Source: a virus. Taken from it: a DNA stretch of 32,876 bases. A program made the translations under genes and the position numbers. Below, piece by piece: positions 21,415 through 27,352 of this stretch. Position 1 is the stretch's first letter; each line of letters starts with the position of its first letter. The notes beneath the pieces were generated by a model that was not told the origin of the DNA, ran no database searches, and saw only the letters and a program-made list of their open reading frames with translations. The DNA is taken from IMG/VR virus record IMGVR_UViG_3300020156_000456, positions 1-32,876 of that record, one strand, 5' to 3'.

Positions 21415-23778
21415 ATGGCAGTATTCATGACACCTGTCGAGATAACCCCAGCCCTTACCGGATGGCAAGATGCGGATGTATCGTCTTATGTGCCTATCGG
21501 GGCTACAGGAATAATCCTACATATCGTCAACACAAGCACCACCAACGAGCGGGCCATCGGCTTCAGAATGAACGGCAGCACCGATTCCAGAACCACGAAC
21601 ATGGGAGCTACGCAGCATTTCTGGTGTGCGGTCGGCATTGATTCAAACGGAATAGTCGAGCTCAATGTGACATCAACCACGGGTCAGGACATATACCTCG
21701 TCGGGTACTTCAAAACCGATGCGGCATTCTTTACCAATGCACCGAATAAGACACCCGGCGCTTTAAGCAGCTTTGTAGATGTTGACATATCAACGGATAC
21801 GGGTACGGATACGGCGATAGCTGCGGTCCTGGAGCTAATCAGCCCAGACGGAACAGCCGCAAGCGTAGGGGTGCGCAAAAACGGCAGCAGCGACACTCGG
21901 AACAGTTCAGTAAGCTATCATATAGGCGCAATAATCGGGGTAGACGCATCCAAGATATTCGAGGCATATCTATCTTCAGCGAACGCCCAGGTGTGGCTCT
22001 TGGGATACATCAGGGCCCTCGGCACCTTCAACACCAATGCCTTGGACCGAGATATATCCACGACGGGCGCTTGGACAAATTTGGGAGACCTGCCGGTAGG
22101 TGCCCTTGGAGGCGTCTACGAGGTAGTGTCGAGGTTAAGCACGACTGCGACCTATGGCTTAAGAACCCAAGGCAGCACCGAAAACATCGTACGCCGGTCA
22201 AGGTCTCATACCTTCGGCATTATCGAGGGAAACGCTGGCAAGGTCGAAGGGCAGATCAGCGACACCGGGGTTGATATATGGGAGATAGGCGCATTCTTCT
22301 CGGGAGCAGAGATTCTGGCGGGAATTATTGATGGCGTCTCGTCAGTCACCGGAGCCTTGACCGTAGCAGGTGGAGCAATCGAGTTAGCCGGAACAATATC
22401 CGGGCAATCCGACGCTACGGCATCCTTACTCCTAACCGTGCCTTTAGAGGGAATGATTCAGGGAACGGCAACCGTTGAAGGTAGCTTGGATGCAAGTATA
22501 TCGATAACGGGCGCCAGCCAGGGATTATCGACTGCAAGTGGGACTCCCAGGATGTCCAGAAGGGTCATGGGGCTAACCCCTGGGATGTCTAGCCTAGCAG
22601 GTATCCTGAAAGTTAATGCTACGGTGGAGGGCACCGCAACAGGCGTCTCCGATCTTACAGTCTCCTTAAGCCGAGTTTTGGCCTTAGCCGGGAGCATAGA
22701 ATCTACGGCAACAGATGAAGGCACCTTATCTTTATCCTTGCCGATTCATGGGACGACGGCAGCGACGTCCATCGCAATAGGTGACATAACCATCGAGGCG
22801 GGTCTTAAGGGTGTAGTTGGGGCCAGCGCTACCGTTAGCGGTAGTCTAGGGGCAGATGTATTAATATCTGGGGCCATGAGTGGGAACGCCGAAGCGACTG
22901 GGCTTCTGGGTGTAATGTACCAGCCGAGTGGATTTTCGGTGGCCGTTTCAGAACTAACCGCAGGTCTGTCAGTAACGATATCTGAAAGAGGGAATATCGA
23001 AGACACATCATCCCTTGCGGGTATCCTCGAAAGACAACGGGGCATACATAGCTCAGCTGGTACTACAGTAGTAATAACCGGCAAACTAAAGTCTACTCTT
23101 CCAATGCTTGGAAATGTTATAGCCGACTCAGGTGCAAACGCAGACCTTTCAGCTGCAGTCCTTCTTAATGGGTCCATAGAAGTCACTTGTGCAACTTCGG
23201 GCAGCATATCAACCTCCATCGCCTTTAGAGGGCAGGTAGGGGTTACAACCGGCATGACCGGGGTCCTAACAGGTCAAGCGGTCCTTGCTAGCATTATCGC
23301 CGAAACTAGCCAGGTGAGCGGCACCCTTCAAGAGGTTGGCGATATATCCGGCATCATCGAGGCCAGCTCCCAGGTAGAAGCCAGTCTCCTGCTGGTCGTA
23401 GGGACATCTGGGACCATTGAAGATATCAGCGGCCTATCGGCTTTCTTAGGCAGGGCTAGGCAAATTCCGGGTAGCATCCCTGGAGCCGCGGGATTAGACG
23501 GGTTCTTATCGATGCAGGACTTCCTCCGGGGCCAGGTCCAGGCTGTAGGTTCTTCCCTGGCTAATCTCGAGGTAGGTTATAGGCTTTATGGGGCTACCGG
23601 TGCAGCCTCGGAAGTCGAGGCCTTCATGAATAGAAATACGCCCATCACCGGATTAGCTACAGCCAGGTCTGAGGTTTTAGGGAGGATGACTATACAACAG
23701 CTATTGTACATCGAGCTAGTAGGAAGACCGGACATAAACAGGGATATCCTGGTAGTCCTTGATTGGACGGTGAGCTAA
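21415..23778 (+). CDS. Giant repeat fibre protein 2 (787 aa), paralogue
   Basis: Starts with the same design as the upstream giant gene (MAVFMTPVEITP against MAVFISPVEVTP): three beta modules in residues 1-300. Then 23 units of the 20-residue repeat run without a break from 301 to 763, the first with three extra residues. A 24-residue end follows. It lacks the LamG insertion. The Ig-like C-domain found in the longer paralogue is encoded as a separate gene starting at the very next base after the stop. ATG at 21415 with GGTGGGGAG upstream. Tandem duplication followed by divergence is clear. The products may form hetero-fibres or alternative receptors. Confidence 0.8.
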   Translation: MAVFMTPVEITPALTGWQDADVSSYVPIGATGIILHIVNTSTTNERAIGFRMNGSTDSRTTNMGATQHFWCAVGIDSNGIVELNVTSTTGQDIYLVGYFKTDAAFFTNAPNKTPGALSSFVDVDISTDTGTDTAIAAVLELISPDGTAASVGVRKNGSSDTRNSSVSYHIGAIIGVDASKIFEAYLSSANAQVWLLGYIRALGTFNTNALDRDISTTGAWTNLGDLPVGALGGVYEVVSRLSTTATYGLRTQGSTENIVRRSRSHTFGIIEGNAGKVEGQISDTGVDIWEIGAFFSGAEILAGIIDGVSSVTGALTVAGGAIELAGTISGQSDATASLLLTVPLEGMIQGTATVEGSLDASISITGASQGLSTASGTPRMSRRVMGLTPGMSSLAGILKVNATVEGTATGVSDLTVSLSRVLALAGSIESTATDEGTLSLSLPIHGTTAATSIAIGDITIEAGLKGVVGASATVSGSLGADVLISGAMSGNAEATGLLGVMYQPSGFSVAVSELTAGLSVTISERGNIEDTSSLAGILERQRGIHSSAGTTVVITGKLKSTLPMLGNVIADSGANADLSAAVLLNGSIEVTCATSGSISTSIAFRGQVGVTTGMTGVLTGQAVLASIIAETSQVSGTLQEVGDISGIIEASSQVEASLLLVVGTSGTIEDISGLSAFLGRARQIPGSIPGAAGLDGFLSMQDFLRGQVQAVGSSLANLEVGYRLYGATGAASEVEAFMNRNTPITGLATARSEVLGRMTIQQLLYIELVGRPDINRDILVVLDWTVS
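22315..23703 (+). repeat. 23 protein-level 20-residue repeats
   Basis: Residues 301-763 of the 787-residue protein. After a first 23-residue unit, 22 consecutive units are each exactly 20 residues (examples: LEGMIQGTATVEGSLDASIS; LNGSIEVTCATSGSISTSIA). Typical features are an aliphatic residue at 1, Gly at 3 and 13, and an aliphatic residue at 5, 11 and 15. Confidence 0.85.
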
Positions 23779-24129
23779 ATGGCAGTTTCTGGACAGGACT
23801 TCCAGATGTATGAAGGGGAGAGTATCCGGCTGAAGGTCCGGGTTGTAGATGCCAATTTCGTTCCGGTAAATATATCAGGTGCGTCCCTAGCCTGGGAGGT
23901 ACAGCGGGATATCCTCTCGAGGAGCGGGGAAGTCATCTCAAAGACTACCACCAGCGGGATATCCATCACCAGCGCTTCTGGAGGGCTGTTTAGGATAGAC
24001 ATAGACCCATCGGATACGGAAGGGTTGTCAGGGGACTATTACCATGAAGCCCGTTTGGCGGATGTCTCCGGGAATGTATCGACCCTATTCGTAGGCCGTA
24101 TGACAATAATACCGACAGCCATCGGCTAG
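23779..24129 (+). CDS. Stand-alone Ig-like/BppU-N-like domain protein
   Basis: 116 residues, ATG directly abutting the TAA of the 787-residue gene (TAAATG). It aligns along its length with residues 1063-1171 of the first giant protein: DFQMYEGESI, RLKVRVVDANFVPVNISGAS, WEVQRD, SGDYYHEARL, GRMTIIPTAIG. Such domains attach fibres to phage particles (compare the N-domain of baseplate upper proteins). Here it has become a separate chain, made by re-initiation or coupling, either because a fused gene was split or because fusion happened in the other copy. It probably binds the shafts or the capsid/neck. Confidence 0.8.
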   Translation: MAVSGQDFQMYEGESIRLKVRVVDANFVPVNISGASLAWEVQRDILSRSGEVISKTTTSGISITSASGGLFRIDIDPSDTEGLSGDYYHEARLADVSGNVSTLFVGRMTIIPTAIG

Positions 24130-24171
24130 AAAATGCAACAAAATGTAACTGCATATTGTCTAAAAGGATTT

Positions 24172-24217
24172 GCCGAGGCCTCCACATCTTCGGGGTGGTG
24201 TAGGACAGGGCTTTTTT
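24172..24217 (+). terminator. Probable intrinsic terminator before connector genes
   Basis: Imperfect stem: GCC (24172-24174)/GGC (24209-24211), CCT (24179-24181)/AGG (24202-24204) and CCAC (24182-24185)/GTGG (24195-24198), followed by a run of six T. It is weaker than the other late-operon terminators. Confidence 0.45.
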
Positions 24218-24244
24218 CTTTACCCTTTTTTGGAGGTGGTTTAT

Positions 24245-24694
24245 ATATCCTGGAATTATTCAGGTGATCCATCAGTATCGTCAAAAGATGCTGTCAGGTT
24301 CTTAGTGGGCGACACTAACCCAGACGAACCCCTAGTTCAGGATGAAGAGATTGTCTATATGCTGGCGCTTGAGACGGACCCTAAAGGAGCTGCAGCAGCG
24401 ATATGTGAGGCCTTATCGGCAAAGTTTGCCACCGCCGTAGATATGCGTCTCGGAGACTATTCCATCTCGATGAGCCAAAAAGCGGAGAGCTTCGCAGCCC
24501 GAGCCCGACAGCTCAGAATCGCAAGCGGGATAAGGATAGGTGTGCCCTATGCGGGAGGTATCAGCGTATCCGACAAGGGTGCCCAGGAAGAAGATGACGA
24601 CCGGGTGCAGCCCGCATTTCGAAGACGTATGATGAACAATCCAGGCTCAGGCGACGAAGAGGACGAGAGGTGGGACGAACGCTATGGCGACTAG
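24245..24694 (+). CDS. Head-tail connector protein, probable ATA start
   Basis: 149 residues if translation starts at ATA 24245. The N-terminus SWNYSGDPSVSSKDAVRFLV, GDTNPDEPLVQDEEI is typical of a siphophage connector family whose members, as I remember them, begin Met-Ser/Ala-Trp. GGAGGTGG (24232-24239) lies five bases before this ATA, and no ATG/GTG/TTG exists at a suitable distance: TTG 24230 precedes the ribosome site and GTG 24236 is inside it. The helical domain (AAAAICEALSAKFATAVDMR) and the acidic tail fit a ring at the portal. It overlaps the next gene by 11 bases. Confidence 0.75.
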   Translation: MSWNYSGDPSVSSKDAVRFLVGDTNPDEPLVQDEEIVYMLALETDPKGAAAAICEALSAKFATAVDMRLGDYSISMSQKAESFAARARQLRIASGIRIGVPYAGGISVSDKGAQEEDDDRVQPAFRRRMMNNPGSGDEEDERWDERYGD

Positions 24695-25025
24695 CTCAGA
24701 GTTTCGGTCCCTACTCAATAACACTTTTAACATATACAAACATGAACGGACACAGGACGGGCAAGGTGGATTTATAAAATCCCCTGAGCCCGTTTTTACA
24801 TTCAGGGGAAGGCTCCGGCCCGCTACCGTTAGAGAGCAAATGATAGCTGCGGAATGGCAAGCCCATGTCACCCATATTCTTTATGCAGAGGCACCTCTTG
24901 ATATTGAGCGCCACGACCGGGTCGAAGGAGCGGGTAAGAATCTGAGGGTGGTAGGGGTAAGGGACCCCAGTACCATGGGCCACCACCTGGAGATAGACTG
25001 TGAGGAAGTCCAGCACGGTGTCTAG
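24684..25025 (+). CDS. Head closure / head-tail adaptor protein
   Basis: 113 residues; ATG with GAGGTGGGA upstream. It matches the SPP1 gp16-like/head-tail joining fold: LLNNTFNIYKHERTQDGQGG, TFRGRLRPATVREQM, HVTHILYAEAPLDIERHDRV, LRVVGVRDPSTMGHHLEIDC. It closes the head after packaging and docks the tail. Follows the connector gene with an 11-base overlap. Confidence 0.8.
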   Translation: MATSSEFRSLLNNTFNIYKHERTQDGQGGFIKSPEPVFTFRGRLRPATVREQMIAAEWQAHVTHILYAEAPLDIERHDRVEGAGKNLRVVGVRDPSTMGHHLEIDCEEVQHGV

Positions 25026-25062
25026 ACCGTGACTTAAAAGAACTATTTGGGAGGAATACAAA

Positions 25063-25389
25063 ATGGCGGCATTGGCAGTACAGACCATGACAACGGCGGG
25101 GTTAAGCGTGTCTTATGTGGCAGCGGACTCTACGGGTGATTCCTTTGTCAACAACGGCAAGACATTCATCCATGTCAAAAACGGCGGCGGTTCGTCCATC
25201 GATGTCACCGTCAATTCCGTAACCCCTTGCGACCAGGGCTTTGACCATAACGCCATTGTAGCGGTACCCGCATCCGGTGAGAAGATGATAGGGCCATTCC
25301 TTCAGACCAGGTTCAACTCATGCGACGGGAAGACGTCTGTCACATATTCCGCTGTGACATCTGTCACGGTGGCGGCAGTCAGCCTCTAG
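25063..25389 (+). CDS. Small beta-rich virion protein, function unknown
   Basis: 108 residues, ATG with GGGAGGAAT. The pattern TTAGLSVSYVAADSTGDSFV, NNGKTFIHVKNGGGSSIDVT, CDQGFDHNAIVAVPASGEK, IGPF..RF and SVTYSAVTSVTVAAV belongs to a family widely seen between head-closure and tail-completion genes in siphophages. It is probably a beta-sandwich structural or decoration protein; no experimental role is known to me. Confidence 0.75.
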   Translation: MAALAVQTMTTAGLSVSYVAADSTGDSFVNNGKTFIHVKNGGGSSIDVTVNSVTPCDQGFDHNAIVAVPASGEKMIGPFLQTRFNSCDGKTSVTYSAVTSVTVAAVSL

Positions 25390-25404
25390 GGCGGTGGTAA
25401 TTTC

Positions 25405-25791
25405 TTGGCGATAAGCTTCAGGGTGAAAATCACAGAATGGAATTCTGACGCCATGCTTAAGGTCATGAACCAGCGGATGCGTGCCGGGGCTCAGACAGTT
25501 GGCCAGCAGGTGTCAGGGCGAGCGAAGAACTTGGTATCAAGGCCTAATCCTGGAGGGGTTAACCCTTCAGCTCCCGGTGAACCGCCGAAACTTGTCACGG
25601 GCCAGCTGCGTAACTCCATCGATTATCGGGTTGACACATCTGCCAACTCTGTCACGGTGACTGTCCAAGCGGCGGCACCCTACGCAGGGTATTTGGAATT
25701 CGGCACGGTGAAGATGGCGGCGAGGCCTTTCCTAAGACCCGCCTTCGAGGAGAGCAAGGGGTCTATACTACGCATCTTGGTGGGTGGTTGA
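25405..25791 (+). CDS. HK97 gp10-like tail-component protein
   Basis: 128 residues, TTG start at 25405 with GGCGGTGG upstream. It has the N-terminal helix (MLKVMNQRMRAGAQTVGQQV), PNPGG..APGEPPKLVTGQLR, then APYAGYLEFGTVKMAARPFL, RPAFEE, which is the standard pattern of HK97 gp10/minor-tail proteins. It likely helps terminate the tail or join it to the head. It precedes the DUF3168-like gene by one base. Confidence 0.85.
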   Translation: MAISFRVKITEWNSDAMLKVMNQRMRAGAQTVGQQVSGRAKNLVSRPNPGGVNPSAPGEPPKLVTGQLRNSIDYRVDTSANSVTVTVQAAAPYAGYLEFGTVKMAARPFLRPAFEESKGSILRILVGG

Positions 25792-25792
25792 T

Positions 25793-26221
25793 ATGAGCGC
25801 TATGACAGAAGCCGTCTATAAAAGAATGTCGCAGGACTCGGCTCTCGTCTCCATGCTGCCTCGCTATCACGGGCAGCCGACTATATTTACCGCAGAACCT
25901 GTGCCACCTGATGCGCCCTTGCCCCTGATAATCACTGCAGGCCAGGTCTCGGATATTACTGATGTGCCGGAACACTCGAAGCAGAGGGTCGGGTCAAGGC
26001 CGGTCCGGGACATCCGAGTATTCGGGGATGCGACAGGTAGCATGAGGCAAGTCGAGTGCATCGCAGATCGGGTATGGGAGTTATTTCATAAGTACGATTT
26101 ACAGGTAACAGGGTGGGAGACGGTGAGGTGTAGGGCTACCAGGCCCTTCTTCGCTGTTGCAGACGGGCGGGTTTATGGGCTGGTTGTCACCCTTAACCTC
26201 GCCCTGAATAAGGAGGTGTAG
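25793..26221 (+). CDS. Tail completion protein (DUF3168-like)
   Basis: 142 residues, ATG at 25793 (GGTGGGTGG upstream; in-frame ATG codons at 25784 and 25802 are alternatives). Recognisable points: MTEAVYKRMSQDSALVSMLP, PLIITAGQVSDI, DIRVFGDATGSMRQVECIAD and RPFFAVADGRVYGLVVTLNL. The family forms the tail-terminator or stopper ring. Order gp10-like, DUF3168-like, tube is standard. Confidence 0.8.
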   Translation: MSAMTEAVYKRMSQDSALVSMLPRYHGQPTIFTAEPVPPDAPLPLIITAGQVSDITDVPEHSKQRVGSRPVRDIRVFGDATGSMRQVECIADRVWELFHKYDLQVTGWETVRCRATRPFFAVADGRVYGLVVTLNLALNKEV

Positions 26222-26224
26222 GAA

Positions 26225-26614
26225 TTGGCAAAGGATGGAGCCAGCGTCCTTTTACTTGTAAATGTGGGTGGAGTACCAACAGCCATCGCAGAGCAGACAG
26301 GGCTTACGGCAACGACTGAACGAGAGATGATAGAGGCTACCCACAAGCAGAACGATCACACTAAATTTCTTTATGGCAAGCGGGATGACACTTTGACCTT
26401 GGAGTCTTTATATATAGCAAACGATGCAGGCATGAACGAGCTTCGAAGGGCTTATGGGGCTAAGGAGTCCGTAATCTTGAGACGGAGCGATGATGGGGTC
26501 CATGTCGAGCAGGCGGAAGCTCTCATAACGTCGATCGAAGATGATTGGCCCGACAATGATACCTCGACCATAAGCGTGGAGTTTCAGTTGAATGAAGCGT
26601 GGACAACGCTCTAG
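26225..26614 (+). CDS. Tail tube protein
   Basis: 129 residues, TTG start at 26225 with GGAGGTG seven bases upstream. It resembles TP901-1-type major tail proteins: SVLLLVNVGGVPTAIAEQTG, TEREMIEATHKQNDHTKFLY, TLTLESLY, then TSIEDDWPDNDTSTISVEFQ. It forms the tube around the tape measure. Position between completion protein and chaperone genes supports this. Usual length is slightly larger, but the fold elements are present. Confidence 0.85.
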   Translation: MAKDGASVLLLVNVGGVPTAIAEQTGLTATTEREMIEATHKQNDHTKFLYGKRDDTLTLESLYIANDAGMNELRRAYGAKESVILRRSDDGVHVEQAEALITSIEDDWPDNDTSTISVEFQLNEAWTTL

Positions 26615-26628
26615 GGAGGCGGATTCTT

Positions 26629-26994
26629 TTGGCCTTAGGAGACAAAAAAATAACCTTGGATGACAAAACCATCACCCTCAGGTATGACGTAAATGCCCTG
26701 TGTGCCTTAGAGGACGAACTAGGGATGAAGTTCATGCAGATAGCTGCCAAATTCGAAAAACAGGATTTCGGTATGAAGGAAGTCCGGGCCCTTCTCTGGG
26801 CGGGACTATTATGGGAGAATCCGAACATCACGATAGGCGAAGCCGGAACACTTGTCGGAGAGATAGGCCTGGTTCGGGCTATAACCGCTGCCAGCGAGTC
26901 CTTCCAAGAAGCGTTTGGCAACATGCAGCAAGGAGCTACGACAAGCCCAAAAAAGGCGATGAATACGCCGATGAGTGGAACTGGCATGAGCTAA
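26629..26994 (+). CDS. Tail assembly chaperone, G-type
   Basis: 121 residues from TTG at 26629 (AGGGAGGC at 26613-26620). ITLRYDVNALCALEDELGMK followed by VRALLWAGLLWENPNITIGE is the usual core of siphovirus chaperone G proteins that coat the tape measure. Near its end, codons CCA AAA lie in the heptamer CCCAAAA (26946-26952), in the correct phase for -1 slippage into the long downstream frame, giving a G-T fusion. Confidence 0.85.
   Translation: MALGDKKITLDDKTITLRYDVNALCALEDELGMKFMQIAAKFEKQDFGMKEVRALLWAGLLWENPNITIGEAGTLVGEIGLVRAITAASESFQEAFGNMQQGATTSPKKAMNTPMSGTGMS
26946..26952 (+). promoter_or_regulatory. -1 ribosomal frameshift site
   Basis: C CCA AAA with the zero-frame codons CCA (26947) and AAA (26950). 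The -1 frame continues from AAA at 26952 to the stop at 27309-27311. A GGCG/CGCC hairpin (26955-26969) follows after two bases, closer than typical stimulators. Confidence 0.8.
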
Positions 26995-27311
26995 TGCGGG
27001 ATGCTGCCAAGTGTGGCATCTCACCCTTGGAATTTCGTCATATGACACCTTGTGAGATTCAGGCCGTCATCGACGGATGGGAGTTTCGATTCGAGATCCA
27101 AGCAGAACTACAGGCACACTTCACCGCTCAGATTATGAATGTATGGACTAAGAAGAAGTACAAGGGTCGAGACCTATACAGGTCAAGGGCAAATGCCAGG
27201 AGCAAGGAGAAGACTCGGGAAGAACGGCAACAACAGTTTGAGAAGGCGGTCCGGCTGATGGGGCCGGAGGTATACCCGGTCAAATTCGGCAGGAGAGGGC
27301 AAGCGAGATAA
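26952..27311 (+). CDS. Tail assembly chaperone T extension (by -1 frameshift)
   Basis: About 119 residues read only after slippage at CCCAAAA: begins KGDEYADEWNWHELMRDAAK, continues CGISPLEFRHMTPCEIQAVI, and ends in a basic helical tail. PLEFRHMTPCEIQAVIDGW is the typical T-domain motif of phage GT chaperones. The frame is open upstream to 26700 but has no ribosome site there, so independent translation is unlikely. The stop TAA lies in the loop of a terminator. Confidence 0.8.
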   Translation, partial: KGDEYADEWNWHELMRDAAKCGISPLEFRHMTPCEIQAVIDGWEFRFEIQAELQAHFTAQIMNVWTKKKYKGRDLYRSRANARSKEKTREERQQQFEKAVRLMGPEVYPVKFGRRGQAR

Positions 27312-27332
27312 CCGCTGTCCTCTCTATTTTTT
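27293..27332 (+). terminator. Strong intrinsic terminator before tape measure gene
   Basis: GAGAGGGC-A-AGCG (27293-27305) pairs with CGCTGTCCTCTC (27313-27324), one bulged A and one G-T pair, followed by TATTTTTT. It overlaps the chaperone stop codon. Confidence 0.85.
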
Positions 27333-27352
27333 GTATTTAAGGAGGTGAGGCT

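Noticed and set aside
22315-23703. Possible DNA tandem repeat or CRISPR-like array
   Set aside because: The 60-base periodicity is visible only in the protein; nucleotide copies are too diverged and there are no constant repeats with spacers.
26700-26951. Independent start of the T-type chaperone frame upstream of the slip site
   Set aside because: No ribosome site and the upstream part is out-of-frame translation of the G gene; frameshift explains it better.
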